Positions 1 to 8,151 of a DNA stretch of 64,000 nt are shown here, piece after piece (the first letter of the stretch is position 1; the number at the start of each line of letters is the position of its first letter). The position numbers and the translations under genes were made by a program. The notes below the pieces were generated by a model that had not been told where the DNA came from, made no database searches, and saw only the letters and a list, made by a program, of their open reading frames with translations. This DNA is from Bacteroidota bacterium (GTDB taxonomy: Bacteria; Bacteroidota; Bacteroidia; Chitinophagales; Chitinophagaceae): contig JAEZEI010000110.1 in assembly GCA_023417815.1 (NCBI GenBank), positions 62,001-126,000 on the forward strand, in the 5' to 3' direction.

Positions 1-237
1 GTAAGGCACGGCCTTGTTTACCGGGGTTTGGCAACTTGCAGCAATAGCTGCAGCCGCTGTACTGAAACCCAGGTACTTCAGGAAGTCGCGGCGTGGAGTT
101 GCCGCATCCAGCAAGCCTTTATCATCAAGGTCTTCAAGGGGAAGCAGTTCTTCTTTGAATTCGTTTTGGCCGGATTCCTTATAAGCTTCTGAATCGCTTA
201 GCTGTCCGAAACTTTGCCAGTATTTAGTTTGACTCAT
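1..237 (-). CDS. actB: Alternative complex III molybdopterin-oxidoreductase-like subunit ActB (N-terminal part only)
   Basis: Only the first 79 codons lie in the window; the gene continues past the left edge. The visible protein starts MSQTKYWQSFGQLSDSEAYK and has a late twin-arginine-like segment (TPRRDFLKYLGFSTAAAAIA) at about residues 47-66 followed by ASCQ. This arrangement, a charged N-terminal extension and then a TAT-variant signal, is characteristic of the Bacteroidota ActB subunit (iron-sulfur/molybdopterin-type) of alternative complex III, which oxidises menaquinol in the inner membrane. It lies 55 bp downstream of the ActA-like cytochrome on the same strand, which is the usual act gene order. 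The cofactor domains are outside the window, so identity rests on the N-terminus and the neighbour. Confidence 0.85.
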   Translation of the reverse strand, partial: MSQTKYWQSFGQLSDSEAYKESGQNEFKEELLPLEDLDDKGLLDAATPRRDFLKYLGFSTAAAAIAASCQTPVNKAVPY

Positions 238-292
238 ATACCCCAGGCCCGGGTGGGCTTTTTAGTGAATAATTCTTATTAGCGCTACTATA

Positions 293-1564
293 TTAATAGT
301 GGCACTTCTGACATTCGGTACCGCCGATATGATCAACAGTAACGCTGTCCATTTTTCCGTTCTTTATATCGTTATGGAACTTTTCGTAAATGCTGTAGAA
401 CCTGTTTCCTTCTCCTGTGGTCTGGTTAAGGAAATCAACCTTCGTTTCCCTGTGACAATTGATACACCAGCCCATGCTCAGGTCGGAGAACTGGTAAACT
501 TCATCCATTGCCTGAACCTCTCCATGGCAGGTCTGGCAGGCTATCTTGCCCACTTTTACGTGCTGGCTGTGGTTGAAGTAAACATGGTCGGGGAGGTTAT
601 GGATCTTCACCCATTCAATTGGTCTTGAACCATCGGGCATTCCATCACCATTCCTGTCGGGATTGTATGAATTGGTTTCAGGATTCCATCCCGCGTAGCG
701 GAATAGCTTCTGAATTTCTGCAGTACCATTTATGCTCTTGCCGTCTTCAGTTACAATAGGATCGCCCTTGTATTCCTTTACTCCCATATGGCAGTTCATA
801 CAAACATTCACAGATGGTATACCTGCATGCTTGCTGTCCTGTGCGCCACCATGGCAGTACAGGCAGCTCACCTGGTTTACACCTGCGTGAACCTTATGGG
901 AATAATAGATCGGCTGAACCGGCTGGTAATTCTGTTCGCGTCCCAGGCCTATCGCACCATTTATTGTAACGAAACCCCCGAGAAGGAATAGGAGAATGAT
1001 CCCAGACATCAGGTAGGTTTTGTTGCGGTAGAAGGGAACCGGTTCACCACGAACAACTCCTTCTTTTTCATCGGTAAGCTTGCGAAGGTTGCTGTTAACC
1101 TGTAATAATATGAATGCTATCAGAGCAAGAATCAATGTTAGAATTCCAAACAGGAGAGAGTTATCTTTTTCGGGAGCGGCTTCTCCTCCAGTACCAGCCG
1201 GAGCTGCAGGTGGAGTATAGGTATCAACATAATTCATGATGGCATCGATCTGCGCATTATCCAACTGCGGAAATGCGGTCATCATGATCTTCCATTTATC
1301 GAAAATCCCTTTTGCGTAGCTGTCTGAAGCAACCATAGCACCGGGATTATGCACCCATTTATAGATCCAGTCGCCTTCCGGAACCCTGTCTTTCCATCCC
1401 TTCAGGGCCGGGCCTGTAAAATCTTCTTCAACCTTATGACAGTTGGCGCAATTCGCCTTAAAAAGGGCTTCACCATCCTGTGCCTGGGCGTTAAAAGAGA
1501 ATATAACGATTGAGAAAATTAGACTTGCGAAGGCTTTGTTAAAGATAGTTCGGTACCGACTCAT
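293..1564 (-). CDS. actA: Multiheme cytochrome c, ActA-like subunit of alternative complex III with N-terminal cytochrome c domain
   Basis: A 423-residue c-type cytochrome with a Sec signal peptide (residues 1-28). It has six CxxCH heme motifs: CANCH at about 39, CLYCH 234, CMNCH 255, CQTCH 341, CINCH 365 and CQKCH 418. Two hydrophobic segments (about 137-157 and 183-203) separate the N-terminal monoheme cytochrome c domain from the five-heme C-terminal part. The five-heme part matches ActA, the periplasmic electron-transfer subunit of alternative complex III (menaquinol to cytochrome c or oxidase). The extra N-terminal heme domain looks like the separate ActE subunit fused on. It is followed directly by actB. 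A TATTTTTG box (1607-1614, minus) lies about 43 nt upstream of the start. Confidence 0.85.
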   Translation of the reverse strand: MSRYRTIFNKAFASLIFSIVIFSFNAQAQDGEALFKANCANCHKVEEDFTGPALKGWKDRVPEGDWIYKWVHNPGAMVASDSYAKGIFDKWKIMMTAFPQLDNAQIDAIMNYVDTYTPPAAPAGTGGEAAPEKDNSLLFGILTLILALIAFILLQVNSNLRKLTDEKEGVVRGEPVPFYRNKTYLMSGIILLFLLGGFVTINGAIGLGREQNYQPVQPIYYSHKVHAGVNQVSCLYCHGGAQDSKHAGIPSVNVCMNCHMGVKEYKGDPIVTEDGKSINGTAEIQKLFRYAGWNPETNSYNPDRNGDGMPDGSRPIEWVKIHNLPDHVYFNHSQHVKVGKIACQTCHGEVQAMDEVYQFSDLSMGWCINCHRETKVDFLNQTTGEGNRFYSIYEKFHNDIKNGKMDSVTVDHIGGTECQKCHY

Positions 1565-1606
1565 ATCAAATATTGGTCTAATGTGGAAAATTTCCTGAAT
1601 TCAGCG

Positions 1607-1614
1607 CAAAAATA
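1607..1614 (-). promoter_or_regulatory. Candidate -7 promoter box for the act operon
   Basis: On the minus strand this reads TATTTTTG, a full match to the Bacteroidota -7 consensus TAnnTTTG, placed about 43 nt before the cytochrome start codon. No good -33 TTTG is seen at the expected distance, so confidence is limited. Confidence 0.35.
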
Positions 1615-1797
1615 GGGCAGTTAAATGATAATACACCTTACTGCGCACAAAATTTTTTTCCTTATCTGGCGTGGATTTCAGCGAATTACGCAAACTCATG
1701 TATTACGATTGTCATGCATTTGTAAGTTGGGGATATGACAGTGTTATGACTGAAATCCATTTTCATTATTAACAATTGTTTTAAGCAACTTGCAGCC

Positions 1798-2652
1798 ATG
1801 ATTAAGCGGCTACAGGAACATTGGGGAATAAATGGAATACGTTTTCTGATGGTAATGATCGTTTTCGCAATTACAGGAACACTCACTGCCTGGATCAGCC
1901 GGGAGATCACTTCCTGGATCCCGGCAGGAAACTACTCCTTATTATGGTGGGTTTTAAAGCTGATCGTTTTCCTGATTGGTTATCCTCTCATTCTTATCAT
2001 AATTGCCACCCTGCTGGGGCAATTCGAATTCTTCTGGCGGTTCGAAAAAAAACTGCTCCGCCGTTTTGGGCTGTTCAGGCCTGCGAAGACCCGGATCGCA
2101 ATTTTCGCATCTGGCGCAGGCTCAAATGCAGCCCGGATCATCTCCTATTTTAAAAAGAAACCCCACATAGTGATAGACCTGGTGGTTTGCAACCGTCCGG
2201 GTGCGGGTGTAATTAATATTGCGGAATCCAATGGCATTGAAGTTTTGATGATAAACCGGGAGAATTTCAGGGATGGGGAGGAACTTACGGAAGCCCTCAT
2301 ACAAAGGAATATCGGCTTCATTGTACTGGCAGGTTTCCTTTGGAAGGTCCCACCCAGGCTTATAGAAGCCTTCCCGGGAAAGATCATCAATATTCATCCT
2401 GCCCTGCTTCCCGCCTACGGCGGAAAAGGGATGTATGGATCCAAAGTGCATGAGGCTATTATTTCAGCAGGTGAACGTGAGAGTGGCATTACAATTCACT
2501 ATGTGGACGAGGTGTATGATAATGGCGATATAATCTTCCAGAAAAAGATACCGGTTGAACCCGGGGAAACCCCGGCTTCCCTGGCGGAAAAGATCCACCA
2601 CCTGGAACACAGGCATTTCCCAAAGGTTATAGAAAAACTGATCGAAAAGTAA
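1798..2652 (+). CDS. purN: Membrane-anchored phosphoribosylglycinamide formyltransferase (DUF6787-like domain fused to PurN)
   Basis: 284 residues. Residues 1-93 form a small membrane domain with two hydrophobic segments (about 14-33 and 47-72) and a conserved-looking ending GQFEFFWRFEKKLLRRFG; from memory it resembles the Bacteroidota DUF6787 family. Residues 96-284 are a complete PurN: N-terminal IAIFASGAGSNA, the catalytic Asn/His block IINIHPALLPAYGGKGMYG and the aspartate in YDNGDII. PurN transfers a formyl group from 10-formyl-THF to GAR in purine synthesis and is normally soluble, about 190 residues. The reading frame is open through the junction with no stop or obvious internal start, so one fused polypeptide is expected. 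No other purine gene is adjacent. A PurN-only product from an internal start cannot be excluded. Confidence 0.85.
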   Translation: MIKRLQEHWGINGIRFLMVMIVFAITGTLTAWISREITSWIPAGNYSLLWWVLKLIVFLIGYPLILIIIATLLGQFEFFWRFEKKLLRRFGLFRPAKTRIAIFASGAGSNAARIISYFKKKPHIVIDLVVCNRPGAGVINIAESNGIEVLMINRENFRDGEELTEALIQRNIGFIVLAGFLWKVPPRLIEAFPGKIINIHPALLPAYGGKGMYGSKVHEAIISAGERESGITIHYVDEVYDNGDIIFQKKIPVEPGETPASLAEKIHHLEHRHFPKVIEKLIEK

Positions 2653-2687
2653 AACGCCTGTTAAAGTGAACGGGCCGGATTCACATC

Positions 2688-3467
2688 TTGATTAAGTTGC
2701 GTATAAATAACATTGTGCGGCATTTTACCCTGATACTTTTACTGCTTCCATTTTTCTCCAGGGCACAACTAACGGTTGAGGGTACCGTATTTGATCAGCA
2801 GCGCAAAAATTATATTGAAGGGGTGCTTATTACCGGCACAGACGGCTCCTATGCCTTTACAGACACTATGGGCAGGTACAGGATCGTGGTTTCAGATACA
2901 TCATCGCTAAGGTTCCAGTATCGGGGTAAGCCTACGGTATTGTTCAACGTGAAAGAGATCATCGACCCAAGACAGTTCGATATTGCCCTCCACGTTCAGT
3001 CAACCTCCCAATACAGGGTTCTACCGGAAGTCAGGGTTTACAGCAGGACATGGCTCCAGGATTCTTTAGCTTTCAGGGAAGAATACCGCGACATCTTTGA
3101 ATACCAGAAGCCGGGGCTATCCACTAATGTGCAGGGTGGTGTGGCAGGTGCAGACCTTGCAGAGCTTATCAATCTTTTCAGGACAAAACGAAACCGCAGG
3201 CTGGAAAATTTCAGGAACCGTGTTGAGAAACAGGAGGAGGAACGATATATCAATTACCGCTTCAGCAGGCAATTCGTTGCAAGGGTAACCCAGCTTCCTG
3301 ATGAGCAAATAGATTCGTTTATGGTTTGGTTCAGGCCATCATACCAGTTCACCCGGGAAAGCTCTGAAGTGGAATTCAACCAATATATCCTTGACGCTTC
3401 TTACCTATACCGGGATATTCTCAAATCGTCGCCGGGAATAAAGCCTTCTGAAATAAAGATCCCCTAA
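2688..3467 (+). CDS. Exported protein with carboxypeptidase-regulatory-like domain
   Basis: About 259 residues, with no ATG near the expected N-terminus; TTG at 2688 (or a second TTG four codons on) is the best start. A signal peptide (hydrophobic LILLLLPFFSRA) ends near residue 27. The mature protein opens with LTVEGTVFDQQRKNYIEGVL, the pattern of the CarboxypepD-regulatory-like beta-sandwich common at the N-terminus of Bacteroidota exported and TonB-linked proteins (residues about 28-115). The remaining 140 residues are charged, partly helical and not recognised. It starts 35 bp after the PurN fusion and may be cotranscribed. Function unknown; likely periplasmic or outer-membrane associated. 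Confidence 0.65.
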   Translation: MIKLRINNIVRHFTLILLLLPFFSRAQLTVEGTVFDQQRKNYIEGVLITGTDGSYAFTDTMGRYRIVVSDTSSLRFQYRGKPTVLFNVKEIIDPRQFDIALHVQSTSQYRVLPEVRVYSRTWLQDSLAFREEYRDIFEYQKPGLSTNVQGGVAGADLAELINLFRTKRNRRLENFRNRVEKQEEERYINYRFSRQFVARVTQLPDEQIDSFMVWFRPSYQFTRESSEVEFNQYILDASYLYRDILKSSPGIKPSEIKIP

Positions 3468-3520
3468 GGCAGTAAAAAAAAATTACCTGGAATTATACAG
3501 GTTATATGATCTTTATCGTA

Positions 3521-3532
3521 ATATTGCAATAT
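3521..3532 (+). promoter_or_regulatory. Candidate ArsR operator (perfect palindrome) over the arsR -7 region
   Basis: ATATTGCAATAT is a perfect 12-bp palindrome ending 11 nt before the arsR ATG. It overlaps TAATATTG (3519-3526), a one-mismatch -7 box. ArsR/SmtB repressors bind AT-rich palindromes over their own promoters, so this is the natural autoregulatory site; binding itself is inferred. Confidence 0.5.
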
Positions 3533-3543
3533 AGTTATAAGAT

Positions 3544-3873
3544 ATGGGCGCAACAAAAACAGAACACTTTACAGCAAAACAGAATGCTGTCGCGAACATG
3601 GCCAAGGCCATGGGACACCCGGCAAGGGTAGCAATCATTGAATACCTTATGAAGGTAAATACCTGTATCTGTGGTGATATTGTGAATGAACTCCCGCTCG
3701 CTCAACCTACTGTTTCGCAACACCTGAAAGAATTAAAGAACGCAGGCCTGATCAAGGGAGAAGTAGAAGGTAACAGCATCTGTTATTGTATCGACAGGAA
3801 GGCCATTGAAAAAATGAAAGCTTATTTCTCTGCTATTGCAAACAAACTTGAAAGCGGTAATAATTGTTGTTAA
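3544..3873 (+). CDS. arsR: ArsR/SmtB-family metalloregulator
   Basis: 109 residues, typical size for the family. The winged helix is clear: AMGHPARVAIIEYL leading helix, then the recognition region LPLAQPTVSQHLKELKNAGL (about 51-70) and the wing with GNSICYCID. A CxC pair (C41, C43) in the segment NTCICGDIV sits at the start of the DNA-binding helix region, where ArsR proteins carry their As(III) site, and the protein ends NNCC, adding two more cysteines. It should repress its own operon and release on arsenite or antimonite binding. The arsM gene follows after 18 bp, so the target pathway is arsenic methylation. Confidence 0.9.
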   Translation: MGATKTEHFTAKQNAVANMAKAMGHPARVAIIEYLMKVNTCICGDIVNELPLAQPTVSQHLKELKNAGLIKGEVEGNSICYCIDRKAIEKMKAYFSAIANKLESGNNCC

Positions 3874-3891
3874 TAATAAAATATAATCATC

Positions 3892-4728
3892 ATGGAAAAT
3901 TCAGAAACTATCAAAGAACTTGTAAAACAGAAATACAGCGAGATCGCAAACCAGGATAAAGAATCCAACCAGTCTGCCTGTTGCGGATCCGGTGGCTGCT
4001 CCTCCGAAGTGTACAATATTATGACTGATGATTACTCCGGCCTGGAAGGATATAATCCTGAAGCTGACCTGGGCCTGGGTTGCGGTTTGCCAACACAATT
4101 CGCGAAGATCAGGAAAGGAGATACTGTTATCGATCTTGGCAGCGGCGCCGGAAATGATTGCTTTATTGCACGTTCGGAAACAGGCGAAGACGGCAGGGTA
4201 ATAGGGATCGATTTCACTCCTGCTATGATCGACAAAGCCACAGAGAATGCCCGCAAACTCGGCTTTTCAAATGTTGAATTCAGGCAAGGTGATATAGAGA
4301 AAATTCCATTGCCAGATAATTTTGCAGATGTGGTAGTAAGTAATTGCGTACTTAACCTGGTGCCTGATAAGGATGTTGTATTCAAGGAAATCTCCAGGAT
4401 ACTGAAACCCGGTGCACATTTCAGTATTTCAGATATTGTATTGGCCGGGGAACTTCCGGAAGGTTTAAGGAAAGATGCTGAAATGTATGCAGGTTGTGTT
4501 TCGGGGGCGGTTCAAAAAAATAGTTATCTCGACCTGATCGCGAAGAACGGCTTCACAAATATTACCATTCAAAAAGAAAAGGCTATAACCATCCCGGACG
4601 ATATTTTAAGGAAATACCTGGATGAAGAAGCTCTCGCTGCATTTAAACAAGGTGATACCGGGATCTTCAGTATTACCGTATTTGCAGAAAAAGCAAAATC
4701 GTGTTGTGGGCCTGAATGCTGTAATTAA
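3892..4728 (+). CDS. arsM: Arsenite S-adenosylmethionine methyltransferase
   Basis: 278 residues. A class I SAM methyltransferase core with motif I VIDLGSGAGNDCFIA (about residues 82-96), motif II around VIGIDFTPAMIDKA and the conserved region VVSNCVLNLVPDK. Cysteines at about 152 (SNCVLN) and 202 (AGCVSGAV) correspond to the pair that binds As(III) in ArsM, with an N-terminal cluster (C30, C31, C36) and a C-terminal CCGPECCN tail adding thiols. The enzyme methylates arsenite stepwise to mono- and dimethyl (and volatile) arsenicals in the cytoplasm. It is the second gene of the arsR operon; no arsenite pump or arsenate reductase gene is next to it. A strong hairpin terminator follows 20 nt after the stop. 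Confidence 0.92.
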   Translation: MENSETIKELVKQKYSEIANQDKESNQSACCGSGGCSSEVYNIMTDDYSGLEGYNPEADLGLGCGLPTQFAKIRKGDTVIDLGSGAGNDCFIARSETGEDGRVIGIDFTPAMIDKATENARKLGFSNVEFRQGDIEKIPLPDNFADVVVSNCVLNLVPDKDVVFKEISRILKPGAHFSISDIVLAGELPEGLRKDAEMYAGCVSGAVQKNSYLDLIAKNGFTNITIQKEKAITIPDDILRKYLDEEALAAFKQGDTGIFSITVFAEKAKSCCGPECCN

Positions 4729-4749
4729 TTCTCCCTTTCTTTATTGGTT

Positions 4750-4780
4750 TTAATGCCCCTGGATAATGCAGGGGCATTAA
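4750..4780 (+). terminator. Hairpin terminator after arsM
   Basis: A perfect 12-bp stem (TTAATGCCCCTG, 4750-4761, with CAGGGGCATTAA, 4769-4780) and a 7-nt loop, followed by the AU-rich TATTTCAAT. It ends the arsRM transcript; the right arm overlaps the stop codon of the convergent E1 gene. Confidence 0.65.
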
Positions 4781-6774
4781 TATTTCAATAATTCGTTCAC
4801 CTGTTCCTCCAGCCTGCTGTAAGCCATAAAGTTCTTTTCCAGGTCTATGTTGAAAGGCACCGGGGTGTCAAGGCTTGCACAGCGCATCACCGGGGCATCA
4901 AGCATATCGAAACAATATTGTGATATCCACGCTGCTACTTCTGCACCAACACCTCCTGTGAGCGTGTCTTCATGCAGTACCAGTACCTTACCGGTCTTTC
5001 TGACTGCATCCCTTATTGCATCCGTATCCAAAGGGAGAAGGGTGCGCAGATCGGTGATATCAACGGAAACGCGTGGGTGCTTTGATGCATATTCAAGCGC
5101 CCAGTGAACCCCTGCGCCATACGTAATTATAGACACATCATCCCCTTCTCTCACTTTCCTGGCCTTACCGATCGGAACCTCGTAATATCCCTCCGGCACC
5201 GGCCCTGTAATACTCCTGTAAAGCGCCTTGTGTTCAAAATACATTACAGGGTTAGGGTCATTGATCGCAGCGATCAACAGCCCTTTTGCATCAAGCGGGT
5301 TTGAAGGATAAACGATCTTCAATCCCGGAGTATGAACAAACCAGGCCTCATTGCTCTGGCTGTGAAAAGGTCCGGCGCCAACACCACCACCAGTGGGCAT
5401 TCTTATCACAACATCAGCATTCTGTCCCCAGCGATAATAGATCTTTGCAAGGTTATTTACGATCTGGTTAAATCCGACAGTTACAAAATCGGCAAACTGC
5501 ATTTCCATCACGGATTTCATTCCTTCCAGGCTTAATCCAAGAGCGGTCCCTACAATTGCGCTTTCACATAATGGCGTATTCCTGATCCTTCCCTTGCCAA
5601 ACTTTTCTACAAAGCCTTCAGTTACCTTGAATGCACCTCCATATTCAGCAATATCCTGTCCCATTATGACCAGCCCGGGATGCTTTTGAAGGGATTGTTC
5701 AAGGCCCTCACTGATGGCATTTATAAATTTGATCTCCCTTCCATTGATCGCTTCTCCCGGCAATTGCTGAATTGTTTTAACCCCCATATCCGCAACCGGT
5801 GCATATACATCCGATAGCTCCTCCCTGGTATCCGGAATGATGGAGCCGGCTTTGTAGGCAATTTCCAGTTCTGATTCTATTTGAGCCTTCAGTTCATTTC
5901 TTATCAACGTACATTCATCGACACTCATTACTCCTTCCTTATTCAGCCATGTCTCATAATTCCTGACCGGGTCCTTCGCTTCCCACTCCTCAAATAAATG
6001 TTTTGGAACATACTTCACCCCGCTTGCTTCTTCATGTCCGCGCATACGGAAGGTCATGCACTCCACGAGGTAAGGTTTCTTATTCTTTATGCAGAATTCA
6101 CGAACACCTTTTATAGTATCATAAACGGCAAGGATATTATTCCCATCGATACGCACCCCTTCCATCCCGTAACCTTTTGCCTTATCAACAAGCTGCTCGC
6201 AACGGAACTGGTCCGATGAAGGTGTGCTTAATCCATATCCATTGTTCTCAATGATGAAAATAACAGGAAGGTCCCACACTGCTGCGGTATTCAGTGCCTC
6301 GTGAAAATCACCTTCACTTGTTCCACCTTCCCCGCTGAAGGCCAGGGCGACCTTGCTTTCATTCTTTAATACAGATGCCAGCGCTACACCATCTGCAATG
6401 GCCAGTTGTGGACCAAGATGTGAGATCATTCCACAAACATGATGCTCTGCCGAACCAAAATGGAAACTCCTTTCTCTACCCTTGCTGTATCCGGTTTTAT
6501 TCCCCTGCCATTGCATAAAGAGTTTGCTCAGTGGCATTCCCCTCCCGGTAAAAACTCCCAGGTTCCTGTGCAGCGGCATTATCCATTCATCTTGCTCGAG
6601 GGCAGCGGTAGCTCCAACCGCTATCGCTTCCTGGCCTATCCCGCTGAACCATTTTGAGATCCTGCCCTGCCGCAACAGCACAAGCATCTTTTCTTCTATC
6701 ATACGCGGATAAAGCAGGCGGCGGTAAAGATCTTTCAGCACATCATCAGTGTAATCCTTCCGGTCAAAATTCAT
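4777..6774 (-). CDS. 2-oxo acid dehydrogenase E1, fused alpha and beta subunits (branched-chain type)
   Basis: 665 residues from the ATG at 6774 (MNFDRKDYTDDVLK). A frame-open extension upstream runs into a GGTTGGAAG-type repeat and is not used. Residues about 10-340 are the alpha half: GIGQEAIAVGA, then the thiamine diphosphate motif GEGGTSEGDFHEALN ending in ENN. Residues about 343-665 are the beta half (GREIKFINAISEGLEQSLQ, GQDIAEYGGAFKVTEG, RMPTGGGVGAGPFHSQ). The enzyme decarboxylates a 2-oxo acid, most likely 2-oxoisovalerate and relatives, and passes the acyl group to lipoyl-E2. The fused form is common in Bacteroidota. E2 and E3 genes are not nearby, so pyruvate as substrate cannot be excluded. 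Confidence 0.88.
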   Translation of the reverse strand: MNFDRKDYTDDVLKDLYRRLLYPRMIEEKMLVLLRQGRISKWFSGIGQEAIAVGATAALEQDEWIMPLHRNLGVFTGRGMPLSKLFMQWQGNKTGYSKGRERSFHFGSAEHHVCGMISHLGPQLAIADGVALASVLKNESKVALAFSGEGGTSEGDFHEALNTAAVWDLPVIFIIENNGYGLSTPSSDQFRCEQLVDKAKGYGMEGVRIDGNNILAVYDTIKGVREFCIKNKKPYLVECMTFRMRGHEEASGVKYVPKHLFEEWEAKDPVRNYETWLNKEGVMSVDECTLIRNELKAQIESELEIAYKAGSIIPDTREELSDVYAPVADMGVKTIQQLPGEAINGREIKFINAISEGLEQSLQKHPGLVIMGQDIAEYGGAFKVTEGFVEKFGKGRIRNTPLCESAIVGTALGLSLEGMKSVMEMQFADFVTVGFNQIVNNLAKIYYRWGQNADVVIRMPTGGGVGAGPFHSQSNEAWFVHTPGLKIVYPSNPLDAKGLLIAAINDPNPVMYFEHKALYRSITGPVPEGYYEVPIGKARKVREGDDVSIITYGAGVHWALEYASKHPRVSVDITDLRTLLPLDTDAIRDAVRKTGKVLVLHEDTLTGGVGAEVAAWISQYCFDMLDAPVMRCASLDTPVPFNIDLEKNFMAYSRLEEQVNELLKY

Positions 6775-6807
6775 TTGCTGGCATTTGCGCGGCAAGATAA
6801 GAATACT

Positions 6808-6860
6808 GTTGGAGGTTTGAAGTTGGAAGTTGGAGGTTAGGGACGTTGCATGCAACGTCC
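6808..6860. repeat. GGTTGGAAG-type dispersed repeat with 20-bp palindrome
   Basis: A run of TTGGAGG/TTGAAGT/TTGGAAGT heptamer-like units (6808-6840) abuts a perfect 20-bp palindrome, GGACGTTGCATGCAACGTCC (6841-6860). It lies just upstream of the E1 start. Similar G-rich runs occur at 13097-13130 and 37592-37623, so this is a dispersed repeat family rather than part of the gene. Confidence 0.7.
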
Positions 6861-6902
6861 GTACGAGGTTGTTAAAGAATACAAAAAGCTGTGTGACCCT
6901 CC

Positions 6903-6933
6903 TTTGGAGAATTATGCAATATGATTATGTTGG
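6903..6933 (+). promoter_or_regulatory. Bacteroidota-type promoter for the VWA gene
   Basis: TTTG (6903-6906), a 19-nt spacer, then TATGTTGG (6926-6933), one mismatch from TAnnTTTG. Spacing fits the -33/-7 consensus and the box lies 24 nt before the ATG at 6958. Confidence 0.5.
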
Positions 6934-6957
6934 GCATCAGGCAATAAAACCATCACC

Positions 6958-8151
6958 ATGAAACTTAGAACTATCCTGCTTGCTGTAACTGCAGCTTCAG
7001 CAATGTGCATTTGTGCCTTTGCATTAAAACCCGGAATTAAAAACGCATACGACAGGGTTCCCGGTACCGGTAAAGTACCTGAACCCGCTGACCCAAATTC
7101 AAAACCGAAGATCCAGGCTGCTATCCTGCTTGATGTAAGCGGGAGTATGGATGGACTTATTGAACAGGCAAAGACGCAACTGTGGAACATGGCGAGTGTA
7201 ATGGGCAGGGCGAAGTGCGACGGAGTTTCGCCCGAACTGGAAATTGCCCTTTACGAATACGGAAGAACAACGAACGACCAGGCTAAAGGCTATGTAAAGC
7301 GAATCTCAGCCCTGTCAACAGATCTTGACCTTCTTTCCAAAGAATTATTCTCCCTTACTACTGATGGCGGAGAGGAATATTGCGGGAATGTTATCTATAC
7401 TTCGCTGAATGAATTGAACTGGGACAGCAATCCCGGCACTTATAAAGTGATCTTCATTGCAGGTAACGAAGATTTCAGGCAAGGAAATATTTCATTTACA
7501 AAAGCATGTGAAGAAGCAAAAAGGAAAGGTGTGATAGTGAATACCATTTACTGTGGAAACAGGCAACAGGGAATACGGGAAAACTGGATGCTGGCGGGTG
7601 AATGCGGCAATGGCAGCTTTACCTATATTGATCATAATGCAGTGGAAAGAGAAATTCCCACACCATTCGACAGCACCCTGTTTGCACTTAATCGCACCCT
7701 GAATGCAACCTATGTGCATTATGGAGCATTCGGTTCAGCAAAAATGCAGGAACAGGCTTCAGTAGACCAGATGAACTATGAAAAGAACAGGACCGCGGCT
7801 GCAAAAAGAGTAGAAGTTAAAAGCAAGGCGGGAGTGTATAAAAACAGCAACTGGGACCTGGTTGATGCCTACAAAGACGATAAGACCATAGTAAAAAAGA
7901 TCGATAAGCGCACATTGCCATCAGGGCTGCAGCAAAAATCGGATACGGAAATAGAATCCTATGTAATCGGTAAATCTAAAGAGCGCGACAACATCCGCAA
8001 ACAGATCGGTGAGGTAAACGTAAAGCGTGAAGCTTTCATCAAACAGGAAAAAGCTAAAGTTTCCAACACCCCATCAACCCTTGAAACTGAAATTGAAAAA
8101 ATGATCCGCGACCAGGCCAGTCGTTTCAGGATGAAGATAGAGGATCAATAA
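6958..8151 (+). CDS. Exported von Willebrand factor A domain protein
   Basis: 397 residues with a signal peptide (LAVTAASAMCICAFA, cleaved near residue 22). After a short linker the VWA domain runs from about residue 50 to 245, with the metal-ion adhesion motif DVSGSMDGLIEQAK near residue 60 and the later TTDGGEEYCG loop. The C-terminal 130 residues are charged and lysine-rich and probably helical (KSKERDNIRKQIGEVNVKRE). The protein should be periplasmic or surface exposed and bind a partner through the metal site; the partner is unknown and the gene stands alone. It converges on the M16 gene, the two coding regions overlapping by 7 bp. Confidence 0.8.
   Translation: MKLRTILLAVTAASAMCICAFALKPGIKNAYDRVPGTGKVPEPADPNSKPKIQAAILLDVSGSMDGLIEQAKTQLWNMASVMGRAKCDGVSPELEIALYEYGRTTNDQAKGYVKRISALSTDLDLLSKELFSLTTDGGEEYCGNVIYTSLNELNWDSNPGTYKVIFIAGNEDFRQGNISFTKACEEAKRKGVIVNTIYCGNRQQGIRENWMLAGECGNGSFTYIDHNAVEREIPTPFDSTLFALNRTLNATYVHYGAFGSAKMQEQASVDQMNYEKNRTAAAKRVEVKSKAGVYKNSNWDLVDAYKDDKTIVKKIDKRTLPSGLQQKSDTEIESYVIGKSKERDNIRKQIGEVNVKREAFIKQEKAKVSNTPSTLETEIEKMIRDQASRFRMKIEDQ

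Noticed and set aside
6775..6855. N-terminal extension of the E1 frame
   Set aside because: It is encoded by the dispersed GGTTGGAAG repeat, and the E1 family sequence begins at the ATG at 6774.
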